A stretch of DNA of 14,186 nucleotides from Simkania negevensis (GCA_017116025.1 JAFITR010000025.1:1-14186); one strand, 5' to 3'. Positions 1 through 6,543 are shown, counted from the stretch's first letter. Numbers and translations are program-made. Notes: a model not told the origin generated them from the letters alone.

Positions 1-20
1 GGGCTTGTTGATTTGGGGCA

Positions 21-1010
21 CTAGCTACTGTGGAGCAAGCAAGCACTTACTTTGCTGACGACGTTGTTTTCAACGCATGCTTTTGCCCCTTTAATGCCAT
101 TGAACAGCGCTTTTGGCGATGATTTACCGTGGCATTTGACGACAACACCGTCGACACCGAGCAGGAGCCCTCCAGGGTATTCTGCGTAGTGGATCTTTGT
201 TTTTAGCTCTTCCAACGCCCGCCGAACTTCCTCAGAATCAAGGTGTTCTGCGATGGCCTGTTGTAGATAATCGACGATGAACGTAGAGACTCCTTCGACA
301 GTTTTTAGGAAGACATTGCCGGTGAACCCTTCGGTAACGAGGACATCAACCTGTCCGCGGAAGACCTCTGTACTTTCGACATTGCCAACAAAATGGAAGT
401 GTCCTTCCTGAGTCAATGCTTCTAGTTGTCTGTAGGCATCGCGCAACTCTCCTGTGCCTTTCTGCTGCTCGACGCCGATGTTCAACAGGCCCACTCTCGG
501 TAGTTCAACACCTTCAATACATTTTTTATAGGCAGCACCAAGGCGAGAGAACTGAACCATGTGGTGAGGTTTGCAACCAACAGTAGCGCCTACATCTAAA
601 ACAGATACACGCTCTTCTGCCGTAGGAAGGGTAGCAATGAGGGCCGCACGCTCTATGCTAGGTAGCGTTGGCAAGGCCATCATTGCACTAGCAATAAGAG
701 CTCCTGTGTTGCCTAGAGAAACAAAGGCATCGATCTTCTTCTCTTTGAGCGCCTTAATGCCGAGGCAGATTGAAGATTCCTTCTTCCTTCTCACAGCAAG
801 AAGAGGAGGGTCTTCCATAGTAATTATTTCTTTAGCAGAGACAAATTCGATGTTGGCCCTCGTCCGCGTTTCAAGAGAAACAATATTTTTTTCTTGAGCA
901 AAGACAACGAATGAAACAGAAGGGGCGAAGGCTTCTGCTGCATCATATACAGCGGAAAAGAGTTCATTAGGAGGGGTATCACCCCCCATGATATCAACGC
1001 CTATACGCAA
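21..1010 (-). CDS. plsX: Phosphate acyltransferase PlsX
   Basis: PlsX converts acyl-ACP and phosphate to acyl-phosphate, the donor used by PlsY at the start of membrane phospholipid synthesis; it is a peripheral membrane protein. The 329-residue length is normal for the family. The N-terminus (RIGVDIMGGDTPP) and internal blocks such as SLGNTGALIASAM, VLDVGATVGCKP, LLNIGVEQQKG and VTEGFTGNVFLKT are typical PlsX motifs. The start is a TTG at 1008-1010, not ATG, with a strong GGAGGG ribosome-binding site 4 nt upstream (1015-1020). An internal ATG seven codons in would cut off the conserved first strand. It lies 17 nt downstream of rpmF, the usual rpmF-plsX linkage, and probably shares its transcript. 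The stop is TAG at 21-23; nothing can be said about the downstream end, which leaves the window. Confidence 0.96.
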   Translation of the reverse strand: MRIGVDIMGGDTPPNELFSAVYDAAEAFAPSVSFVVFAQEKNIVSLETRTRANIEFVSAKEIITMEDPPLLAVRRKKESSICLGIKALKEKKIDAFVSLGNTGALIASAMMALPTLPSIERAALIATLPTAEERVSVLDVGATVGCKPHHMVQFSRLGAAYKKCIEGVELPRVGLLNIGVEQQKGTGELRDAYRQLEALTQEGHFHFVGNVESTEVFRGQVDVLVTEGFTGNVFLKTVEGVSTFIVDYLQQAIAEHLDSEEVRRALEELKTKIHYAEYPGGLLLGVDGVVVKCHGKSSPKALFNGIKGAKACVENNVVSKVSACLLHSS

Positions 1011-1014
1011 AAAT

Positions 1015-1020
1015 CCCTCC
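1015..1020 (-). promoter_or_regulatory. Ribosome-binding site that fixes the TTG start of plsX
   Basis: On the minus strand GGAGGG lies 4 nt before TTG (1008-1010). It is the best Shine-Dalgarno match near the gene, and it supports the TTG start over the downstream in-frame ATG. Confidence 0.75.
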
Positions 1021-1027
1021 GATGCGA

Positions 1028-1210
1028 CTAAGCTTGTTCCTTAGCGATGTATGTCTTGTCACCGTAGCGGCCGCAAGATAGGCATATTGCATGAGGTCGA
1101 CGCATCGATCCACAACCCATACATGCGGTCAAAGTCTTAGGTTTTTTTGCATGATGCGAACGCTTCATGTTTTTTTTTGAATTAGACGTTCTGTTACGTG
1201 GTACTGCCAT
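1028..1210 (-). CDS. rpmF: 50S ribosomal protein L32
   Basis: Small zinc-ribbon protein of the large ribosomal subunit, 60 residues, the normal length. The N-terminus MAVPRNRTSNSKK followed by a basic stretch (RSHHAKK) is the L32 signature, and four cysteines at C30, C33, C43 and C46 form the zinc-binding C-x2-C...C-x2-C ribbon, so this is the zinc-binding form. The start is an ATG at 1208-1210 with AGGAG about 8 nt upstream. It sits 63 nt downstream of lnt and 17 nt upstream of plsX, all leftward. The rpmF-plsX pairing is widespread in bacteria and couples ribosome and lipid synthesis genes. No clear separate promoter or terminator was recognised in the 63-nt gap, so read-through from lnt is possible. 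Confidence 0.97.
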   Translation of the reverse strand: MAVPRNRTSNSKKNMKRSHHAKKPKTLTACMGCGSMRRPHAICLSCGRYGDKTYIAKEQA

Positions 1211-1273
1211 AGCTTGTACTCCTATTAGAAATCAAAATGCAAAAGAGAATTTACCTCATCTGAGGATAAAAAT

Positions 1274-2905
1274 CTAGAAAGTTTTTTTCCTTTTGAATAG
1301 GCCGATCGAGGCGATAATAAGCGATGCTGTAAGGAGGGGGGTGTCGCCCCACAGAGTATATATTGTATGATAGTTATAGAGGGGCAGCTGTACATGGAGA
1401 ACGGCAAGGGTGCGGGTATTGAGAGCATCGACGATCTCTCCTCTAGAGTCGACAGCAGCAGTAACGCCTGTATTACACGAGCGTACAAGAGGGAGCCCGT
1501 TCTCTACCGTACGTAGGCGTCCGAGCAGGAAATGGAGCCTAGGCAGTAGATGGGAAGAGGGGTACCATCCGTCGTTAGTCATATTGATCAGCCAACGAGC
1601 ACCTTGCTGGCGATAGAGTCTGGCCGCGTTACCGTATAACTCCTCTGAACAGATTGTAATGCCGTATGGAGGGAGAGCATCATAGACAGTGGGCGCTCCT
1701 CCTGGAGTAAAAAATTCTGAGATTCCATACCTCTCGAGCAGAGGGCGCAGCTTCGAGAAAGGAAGATATTCTGCCATGGGTAGTAGGATGCGTTTAGCAT
1801 AGCGTGTGCGTCTGTGGGCATAAGGACGGAAGGGAAGAGCGGCATTGTAGTAGGCTGTCTGGCCGTCAGGAAGCAATTCGCTATCGCCAAGGCCAACGAT
1901 CACTTCACCATTCATTGTATTGGCTAAAGCTTGGGCCCAGAAGGTATGGTCGACATGCGTAGAAGAAAGAACCAAAGACAGATCGCTTCTAAAGTACCTC
2001 CTAAAAGCTCTATCTACATCTCGTACAGAGGCAATAGGAACGCCTGTGCCATAGGGAAGGGAGCCTTCTGGAAATACGATGAACGCTGCATGCATATCTC
2101 TATAGGGCTGGAGAGAGGCAAGGATACGCTCCCACTGCTCAACAGGATGTAGTGGAGCGCTAAAACCAGCAAGGTATTCGCGCTCTTCGGGGAGCAGGCT
2201 GGGTTGTAGAAGGAGGACAGAAACAGCGTTCCGCTGCTCCCCCTCAGCTTTCATCTGGATGGAGTGGAATGTATGGTGAGGGATACCGTACAGTAGAGGG
2301 AGGATCGCTATGGCTGTCCAAGCAAGCCAGTATCGCACTTTTGATCGATTGATCAGGGCGACACAAAAGAAGGCGTTGACGCAAATGGTGATAAAAGAAA
2401 GAAGATAGACACCTCCTATAGAGGCTATTTGGATTGTATAAACGTTACCTGTGAGGACTAGCGCAGCAGGATTCCATGGGAAGCCGTTGAGGAGGTTGTT
2501 GCGCAGCCATTCGATCAAAACCCATGACGAGGCCAACGCTAAGGCATGGAAGAGAGAAAAACGTTTTTGCCCTACAAAAAGAAGTGTTACAACAGCACAT
2601 TGAAGAGCGAGATAGGCTGCAACGAGCAAGTAGCCTACCCACATCCCCAAACCCGCATAGCTGTTTGCTGTCAACCAATAGAGCTGAGCAAGCTGGACGC
2701 AGAAAAACCAGAGATACGCCAACGTTAGCTGCCTGATGAAGCCGCGTGGAGCAATCAAACGAAACGCATACCAAAAAAGGCCCAGCCCTCCCAGATAAGA
2801 GAAAGGAGCAAGCCAACTCAACGGGCCCAGCAGGGCGGGGGTACCGAACGATACGATAAAACAGGAGAAGAAGAGCAGGAAAAGAGGAAAAGGCTTGTAC
2901 ATCAT
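1274..2905 (-). CDS. lnt: Apolipoprotein N-acyltransferase Lnt
   Basis: Lnt adds the third acyl chain to the N-terminal cysteine of lipoproteins in the inner membrane, the last step after Lgt and LspA. The protein has 543 residues, close to chlamydial Lnt. Several hydrophobic segments span roughly residues 5-215, including the conserved GFPWN at 141-145, followed by a carbon-nitrogen hydrolase domain (about 225-500) and a last hydrophobic segment near 530. The Glu-Lys-Cys catalytic triad is intact: E280 in FPEGS, K371 in YAKRILLP, C419 in ITICSEE. E379 in MAEYLPF and the NMTNDGWY block at 451-458 also fit. The start could be either of two adjacent ATGs (2905 or 2902), and no Shine-Dalgarno sequence is seen. 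It begins only 15 nt downstream of tRNA-Leu and is followed by rpmF and plsX. Confidence 0.95.
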   Translation of the reverse strand: MMYKPFPLFLLFFSCFIVSFGTPALLGPLSWLAPFSYLGGLGLFWYAFRLIAPRGFIRQLTLAYLWFFCVQLAQLYWLTANSYAGLGMWVGYLLVAAYLALQCAVVTLLFVGQKRFSLFHALALASSWVLIEWLRNNLLNGFPWNPAALVLTGNVYTIQIASIGGVYLLSFITICVNAFFCVALINRSKVRYWLAWTAIAILPLLYGIPHHTFHSIQMKAEGEQRNAVSVLLLQPSLLPEEREYLAGFSAPLHPVEQWERILASLQPYRDMHAAFIVFPEGSLPYGTGVPIASVRDVDRAFRRYFRSDLSLVLSSTHVDHTFWAQALANTMNGEVIVGLGDSELLPDGQTAYYNAALPFRPYAHRRTRYAKRILLPMAEYLPFSKLRPLLERYGISEFFTPGGAPTVYDALPPYGITICSEELYGNAARLYRQQGARWLINMTNDGWYPSSHLLPRLHFLLGRLRTVENGLPLVRSCNTGVTAAVDSRGEIVDALNTRTLAVLHVQLPLYNYHTIYTLWGDTPLLTASLIIASIGLFKRKKTF

Positions 2906-2920
2906 GAGTATAACAGCAAT

Positions 2921-3003
2921 GCGACCAGGAAGACTCGAACTTCCACCGAGCTGCCCCGACTAGAACCTGAATCTAGCGCGTCTACCAATTCCGCCATGGT
3001 CGC
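2921..3003 (-). tRNA. tRNA-Leu (CAG anticodon)
   Basis: An 83-nt class II tRNA on the minus strand. The acceptor arms GCGACCA (3003-2997) and TGGTCGC (2927-2921) pair fully. The anticodon stem CTAGA/TCTAG encloses loop TTCAGGT with anticodon CAG at 2967-2969, which reads CUG. A long variable arm and the T arm GGAAG-TTCGAGT-CTTCC are clear, and the D arm contains TTGGTAGA. The 3' CCA is not encoded; ATT follows the acceptor. The long variable arm and CAG anticodon identify leucine. Confidence 0.96.
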
Positions 3004-3018
3004 ATATAAAGAGAACGG

Positions 3019-3048
3019 AGTATATGCCAACGCTCCTTTTCACGTAAA
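3019..3048 (-). promoter_or_regulatory. Probable promoter of tRNA-Leu (and possibly lnt)
   Basis: On the minus strand, TTTACG (-35, 3043-3048) and TATACT (-10, 3019-3024) are separated by 18 nt. The predicted start is about 8 nt before the mature tRNA 5' end. The -10 matches the sigma70-type consensus at five of six positions and the -35 at four. No other promoter was recognised before lnt. Confidence 0.5.
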
Positions 3049-3212
3049 CGCAAATAGAGCACAAGCCTGACCCCAATACTCGCCTCATATTTTTGGTACA
3101 CTCGCCCTCTCATATTTATTGATTATAATCGATCACGCCTACTTATCTCCCTATCTCACCTCCTCTCACTGGTTCAATGGTTGTTTATGTAACAAGACAA
3201 CAACACCACCCT

Positions 3213-3241
3213 TTGTCTTTAAACGACGGGTTCGGTATACT
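3213..3241 (+). promoter_or_regulatory. Probable sigma70-type promoter of trxA-lpxI
   Basis: TTGTCT (3213-3218) and TATACT (3236-3241) are separated by the optimal 17 nt, giving a predicted start near 3248 and a leader of about 37 nt that contains the trxA ribosome-binding site (GGAGGA, 3275-3280). This is the best promoter match in the 281-nt region between tRNA-Leu and trxA. The rest of that region holds a perfect palindrome GATTATAATC (3121-3130) and an imperfect direct repeat of ACTCGCC-CTCATATTT (3078-3092 and 3100-3117), neither with an obvious role. Confidence 0.6.
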
Positions 3242-3284
3242 TGTTTCTTCGATATTTTAACTTAATACCATTGCGGAGGAAACT

Positions 3285-3605
3285 ATGGCAGGCAACGTTG
3301 ACGTTCTTAACGAAGACAATTTCTCATCAGAGACAGCAAAAGGAGTTACCCTAGTCGACTTTTATGCCGACTGGTGCGGTCCTTGTAAGATGCTCGCTCC
3401 AATCTTAGAAGAACTTGCTACTGAAATGAATGACAAAGCGCGTATTGTCAAGATAGACACGGATGCATCGGGTTCGATCGCCCAAGAGTTTCAGATCGCC
3501 TCTATCCCTACGCTCATCCTCCTCAAAGACGGTAAAGAGGTCAAGCGCGTGGTCGGTGTCCGCGATATCGATGCGCTCAGAAGCATGATCGACAACGCAC
3601 TGTAA
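3285..3605 (+). CDS. trxA: Thioredoxin
   Basis: Cytosolic dithiol-disulfide oxidoreductase that passes electrons from thioredoxin reductase to ribonucleotide reductase, peroxiredoxins and oxidised proteins. The protein has 106 residues and is a single thioredoxin domain with no signal peptide. The active site is WCGPC (W30-C34), the buried Asp is D25 in LVDFYADW, the cis-proline is P75 in ASIPT, and the usual LLKDGKEV follows. The start ATG has GGAGGA 4 nt upstream and sits below a good promoter at 3213-3241. lpxI follows within 5-8 nt, so the two are almost certainly co-transcribed, although thioredoxin has no known direct role in lipid A synthesis. Confidence 0.97.
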   Translation: MAGNVDVLNEDNFSSETAKGVTLVDFYADWCGPCKMLAPILEELATEMNDKARIVKIDTDASGSIAQEFQIASIPTLILLKDGKEVKRVVGVRDIDALRSMIDNAL

Positions 3606-3613
3606 CGATATTG

Positions 3614-4432
3614 ATGGCCGGTACGCCTTCTGTTGCTCTTATTGCAGGCCAAGGAACGATGCCTCTGTCCGTGCTGGAAGGAGTCCATCGTGCAGGCAAG
3701 AAAGTCTTTCTTCTAGCGTTAAAAGGGATCACTGACAAGACCTTAGAAGCTTCCGCTGACAAGACTGTTTGGCTTTCGCTCTTTCAGCTTGGCAAAGCTG
3801 TGCGTCTATGTCACAAGCTGGGAGTGAAAGAGGTTGTCATGGCAGGGAGAGTGAAACATACAAGCATCTTCTCTTTGCACCCTTGGAAGATTGACTGGAC
3901 AACGCTAAAACTCCTCTATCGCCTCCCCGACAGAAGGACCGACACCCTTCTTAATGCCATCGGAGAGCTGTTTGCCAAAAAAGGGATTGCTCTTGTTGAC
4001 TCAACGCTATATGTTCAGCATATGATCGCAAAAACAGGTTGTTTAACGCAGTGTCGCCCTAGCAAAAAGGCTTGGAAGGACATCGAATTTGGCATTTCTA
4101 TCGCTAAAGAGCTTGGTCGATTGGACATAGGCCAAACGGTCGTTGTCAAAGAGAGGGCAGTGGTCGCATTAGAAGCGATGGAAGGAACCAACGCCTGTAT
4201 TATACGTGGTGGAGAGCTTGCTGGCAAAGGATGTGTTGTTGTGAAGATGGCCAAGCCTGACCAAGATATGCGATTTGACGTGCCAACGATCGGTATCACA
4301 ACAATAGAAAAACTTGCCCATATTGATGGTGCAGCAATAGCCGTTGAAGCGGGCAAAACGCTCATTCTCGACGAAGGAACAGTCGATGCTGCTGACAAGC
4401 TAGGCATCCCCATCGTCAGCTTAAAAGGTTAA
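3614..4432 (+). CDS. lpxI: UDP-2,3-diacylglucosamine pyrophosphatase LpxI (DUF1009 family)
   Basis: LpxI hydrolyses UDP-2,3-diacylglucosamine to lipid X and UMP, the fourth step of lipid A synthesis, in place of LpxH or LpxG. The protein has 272 residues, as expected. The N-terminal nucleotide-fold motif LIAGQGTMPL (about 9-18), the RTDTLLNAI block in the middle, MRFDVPTIG (about 219-227) and the C-terminal IAVEAGKTLILD are characteristic. The Asp in RFDVPTIG lies in the region known to be essential in Caulobacter LpxI. The start is ATG at 3614; a TTG immediately before it would add one residue. No Shine-Dalgarno is seen, and the gene starts 8 nt after the trxA stop, so translational coupling is likely. 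Its TAA stop (4430-4432) lies inside the end of the palindromic element that follows. Confidence 0.9.
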   Translation: MAGTPSVALIAGQGTMPLSVLEGVHRAGKKVFLLALKGITDKTLEASADKTVWLSLFQLGKAVRLCHKLGVKEVVMAGRVKHTSIFSLHPWKIDWTTLKLLYRLPDRRTDTLLNAIGELFAKKGIALVDSTLYVQHMIAKTGCLTQCRPSKKAWKDIEFGISIAKELGRLDIGQTVVVKERAVVALEAMEGTNACIIRGGELAGKGCVVVKMAKPDQDMRFDVPTIGITTIEKLAHIDGAAIAVEAGKTLILDEGTVDAADKLGIPIVSLKG

Positions 4433-4465
4433 CGAGACAGCGGAAAGGGTTAACGAGGCAGCGGA
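4427..4465 (+). repeat. Tandem duplication of the element's left end
   Basis: An 18-nt unit beginning GGTTAACGAG and ending CAGCGGA occurs at 4427-4444 and again at 4448-4465, with one mismatch and a period of 21 nt. The outer copy matches the right arm better (GAGAC) than the inner copy (GAGGC). The first copy contains the lpxI stop codon. Confidence 0.85.
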
Positions 4466-4546
4466 GCAGAAACGCAAAGACGCAAAGACGCAAAGAACGC
4501 AGAGAAGCGCAAAGAAAAAACACAATTTAATGTAACGTGAGTTCGA
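4448..4546 (+). repeat. Outer inverted-repeat arm, left
   Basis: 99 nt running from GGTTAACGAGG to GAGTTCGA. It pairs with the reverse complement of 4722-4812 with only two substitutions (G4458 against A; a C against T in the AACACAATT/AATACAATT stretch) and one extra 8-bp ACGCAAAG unit in this arm. Confidence 0.95.
4472..4495 (+). repeat. Three tandem ACGCAAAG units
   Basis: Perfect 8-bp tandem array (4472-4479, 4480-4487, 4488-4495) followed by the degenerate unit ACGCAGAG at 4497. The mirror arm has two units, so the copy number has changed since the arms were identical, consistent with slippage. Confidence 0.95.
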
Positions 4547-4586
4547 TTATTAAGCCTCTGAATACAAGCGAATAAAACAAATCTTG

Positions 4587-4612
4587 CCACAGAGCCACAG
4601 AGCCACAGAGAA
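4587..4612 (+). repeat. Inner inverted-repeat arm, left: three CCACAGAG units
   Basis: Three perfect 8-bp CCACAGAG units (4587-4610) plus AA. They pair with the reverse complement of 4666-4691 with two mismatches, forming an inner stem around a 53-nt loop. Confidence 0.9.
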
Positions 4613-4665
4613 GGGTCAAATCTTCTTTCTATCGCATTGTCGAAGGATTTTTGTCATTTTCTTCA

Positions 4666-4691
4666 TTCTCTGTGTCTCGGTGGCTCTGTGG
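4666..4691 (-). repeat. Inner inverted-repeat arm, right
   Basis: Reverse complement of the left inner arm, reading CCACAGAG-CCACCGAG-ACACAGAG-AA on the minus strand. The decayed second and third units suggest the left copy is the better preserved or re-expanded one. Confidence 0.9.
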
Positions 4692-4721
4692 TGAACTTGT
4701 CTATTCTAATTGAATTGAAAG

Positions 4722-4812
4722 TCGAACTCACGTTACATTAAATTGTATTTTTTCTTTGCGCTTCTCTGCGTTCTTTGCGTCTTTGCGTTTCTGCTCCGCT
4801 GTCTCGTTAACC
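4722..4812 (-). repeat. Outer inverted-repeat arm, right
   Basis: 91 nt forming the reverse complement of the left arm. It contains two CTTTGCGT units (4773-4788) where the left arm has three. Its outer end, 4812, immediately precedes the ybaB stop codon complement at 4813-4815. Confidence 0.95.
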
Positions 4813-5133
4813 TCAGAGTCCGAAAGAGCCGAGGTCTGGCATGCCACCTTCGAGCCCAGGCATCATCTCGTCTGATGTTTCTTTCGACTGTTTTGCCGCG
4901 TCATTATACGCTGCTTTGATGAGATCTTCGAGCCCTTCGATATCATCAGGATCGACACAATCGGGGTTGATAGAGACATCGGTCAAGTCGTTCTCTCCAT
5001 TAATGGTCATTTTAACAAGGCCATTCCCCGCTTGTCCTGTATACGTCTTACTTTTGAGTTCTTCTTGCATCTTAGCAAATTGCTGTTGAAGCATTTTTGC
5101 CTGCTTTTTCTTCTTCGCAAATCCTGTGCCCAT
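4813..5133 (-). CDS. ybaB: YbaB/EbfC family nucleoid-associated protein
   Basis: Small dimeric DNA-binding protein of the YbaB/EbfC family, which coats DNA and in Borrelia affects expression of other genes. The protein has 106 residues, the normal length. It begins with the family's lysine/glutamine-rich helix (KKKQAKMLQQQFAKMQEELKS, about 7-27), followed by the beta-sheet core with LVKMTINGENDLTDVSINPD and the C-terminal helix with DLIKAAYNDAAKQS. The start ATG at 5131-5133 has AAAGGAG 7 nt upstream. It lies 21 nt downstream of dnaX in the same direction, the dnaX-ybaB linkage seen in many bacteria including Chlamydia. The tail is Met/Gly-rich (MMPGLEGGMPDLG). The TGA stop at 4813-4815 directly abuts the palindromic element, which may terminate this transcript. 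Confidence 0.95.
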   Translation of the reverse strand: MGTGFAKKKKQAKMLQQQFAKMQEELKSKTYTGQAGNGLVKMTINGENDLTDVSINPDCVDPDDIEGLEDLIKAAYNDAAKQSKETSDEMMPGLEGGMPDLGSFGL

Positions 5134-5154
5134 GAAAACACTCCTTTCGTTTCG

Positions 5155-6489
5155 TTATTTCTTTTTTATTGTTCCCTGAAGCTCGACAGCAGCGAATTGC
5201 AGCAGCGTATCGTATCGGCTCTGTTCTTTTAAATCGATCGACTGAAGAGAGGGTGGTTGTTGCTTTGGTTGTAATTTTGGCTGTTGCTTTAGCTCTGGTT
5301 TTGGCTGTGGGGAGGGTTGTTGAGGTGGCGTAGCAGCTAGCTGTTGTTCTAGCTGTGCGAGTTTCGAGACAAGCTGTTCAATGGAGATGCGATTATGGCT
5401 GCGGATAATATTCATAAGGATGAGTTCGAGAGCAACTTTTTGCGACACGCTAAAGCGGAGTTTTTCATGCTGGCCCATCAAGTTATCGAGGATATATAGA
5501 CACTGCTCTTTCGTATATATCTTCGATGACACCTCGTACTTTTCTTTCAGCTGAGCTGAAAGAGGTAATGGTGCAGCGGAGTCTTTATTCAGTATCACAG
5601 CAAGAAGATTGCGAAAGTGAACGACAAGGGTATCGAGGAAATAAGCAATATCTTTGCCTTCTCTAAAAATTTTGTCAGCGAGAAGGAAAGCAGCATTGAT
5701 ATCGCCCTGCTGCCCTGCTTTGTCGAGCGCAAAAAAATGCTCTTCTGATACGACGCCAAGGACTTCTGCTGTAGAGTCTAAAGAGATCTTCCCTTCGTGA
5801 TAGGCAATAACTTGGTCGAGAAGAGACTCTGCATCGCGCATACAACCTTCTGAAAGGTCGGCGATGAGTTTAATCGCTTCATCTTCAATAACAACACCAA
5901 GTTCGTTAGTAATACGTTTGATTTTCTTCTCTATCGTCGCTAAAGGAATACGCGAGAGGTTATAGCGCTGACATCTGCTCAGTATTGTCGGAGGGATCTT
6001 ATGCGACTCCGTTGTAGCAAAAAAGAAGAGCGCTTTGGCAGGAGGTTCTTCCAACGTCTTTAAAAGAGCATTGAAGGCCTCTCTAGTCAACATATGTACC
6101 TCATCGATGATATAGATGCGGTAGTTGCCAGACGAAGTCGCATACCCTATCGTCTCGTTAATCCTACGTACATCATCGATACCACGATGGGAGGCGCCAT
6201 CGATTTCAATCACATCAAGAGAGTTGCCTGCCGTAATCTCTTTGCACGAAGAACAGCTGTTGCATGGCTCAAAAGCCCCCTGATCCCTTTCTGTACAGTT
6301 GAGAGCTTTAGCAAAGAGGCGAGCAAGCGTCGTTTTTCCCGTCCCACGTGCTCCACAAAACAGGTAGGCGTGGGCCACCTTGCCATACTTGATGGCATTG
6401 ACCAGCGTAGTAACGATCGCATCTTGGCCAAGAACGTCGCCAAAAATCTGAGGACGATACCGCCGCGCTAAAGCCTGATAGTGGATCAT
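5155..6489 (-). CDS. dnaX: DNA polymerase III clamp-loader subunit DnaX (gamma/tau)
   Basis: AAA+ ATPase of the replisome clamp loader, which opens and loads the beta clamp. The protein has 444 residues. Order: N-terminal MIHYQALARRYRPQ; Walker A GARGTGKT (46-53); zinc-binding cysteines C65, C76, C79, C82; Walker B IIDEVH (127-132); sensor 1 FATTESHKIPP (about 157-167); SRC motif with arginine finger R172; sensor 2 R218 in GCMRDAES; oligomerisation domain about 240-370; then a Gln/Pro-rich tail (about 383-417). The length resembles E. coli gamma rather than full tau, so tau-specific domains appear absent. The start ATG matches the family N-terminus but has no Shine-Dalgarno. galE ends 54 nt upstream and ybaB starts 21 nt downstream. 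Chlamydia genomes carry two dnaX-like genes, so a second copy may exist elsewhere. Confidence 0.95.
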   Translation of the reverse strand: MIHYQALARRYRPQIFGDVLGQDAIVTTLVNAIKYGKVAHAYLFCGARGTGKTTLARLFAKALNCTERDQGAFEPCNSCSSCKEITAGNSLDVIEIDGASHRGIDDVRRINETIGYATSSGNYRIYIIDEVHMLTREAFNALLKTLEEPPAKALFFFATTESHKIPPTILSRCQRYNLSRIPLATIEKKIKRITNELGVVIEDEAIKLIADLSEGCMRDAESLLDQVIAYHEGKISLDSTAEVLGVVSEEHFFALDKAGQQGDINAAFLLADKIFREGKDIAYFLDTLVVHFRNLLAVILNKDSAAPLPLSAQLKEKYEVSSKIYTKEQCLYILDNLMGQHEKLRFSVSQKVALELILMNIIRSHNRISIEQLVSKLAQLEQQLAATPPQQPSPQPKPELKQQPKLQPKQQPPSLQSIDLKEQSRYDTLLQFAAVELQGTIKKK

Positions 6490-6543
6490 AGCACAATATC
6501 TTTTGTGGTTGTAACGACGTCTAAGGATAGCGCAAAGGAAATT

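Larger units (their letters stand above)
4427..4812. mobile_element. MITE-like palindromic element, no coding capacity
   Basis: A gene-free stretch of about 386 bp between convergent lpxI and ybaB that is built as a nested palindrome. The outer arms (4448-4546 and 4722-4812) are near-perfect inverted repeats, an inner pair (4587-4612 and 4666-4691) matches at 24 of 26 positions, and a 53-nt centre (4613-4665) separates them. The ends carry GGTTAACGAG. No transposase or other convincing reading frame lies inside, so any movement would depend on an enzyme elsewhere. No target-site duplication is evident outside the ends, although the terminal TTAA is itself symmetric and could conceal one. From memory, tandem ACGCAAAG and CCACAGAG units recur in intergenic repeats of many environmental bacteria. 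The alternative is a structural intergenic repeat acting only as a terminator. Being a mobile element is inferred; the inverted structure is directly visible. Confidence 0.7.

Noticed and set aside
1254..1265. CCTCATCTGAGG hairpin downstream of lnt
   Set aside because: Only a 4-5 bp stem with no T-run on the minus strand, too weak to call a terminator.
2921..3003. tRNA-Leu as an integration site for a mobile island
   Set aside because: No integrase, no repeated tRNA 3' end and only core genes on both sides.
3121..3130. GATTATAATC as a promoter -10 in either direction
   Set aside because: The palindrome contains TATAAT on both strands, but no -35 lies at a suitable distance; the 3213-3241 promoter is better placed for trxA.
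4015..4413. 132-codon open frame antisense to lpxI
   Set aside because: Fully shadowed by LpxI with Ser/Ile/Pro-rich shadow composition and no family resemblance.
4472..4610. Short tandem repeats that might be taken for a CRISPR array
   Set aside because: The units are 8 bp, directly adjacent and without spacers, and they form arms of inverted repeats. No cas genes are nearby.
4429..4810. Terminal TTAA as a piggyBac-like target duplication
   Set aside because: TTAA is palindromic and lies inside the inverted-repeat ends, so it cannot be separated from the element itself; the family is eukaryotic and no transposase is present.
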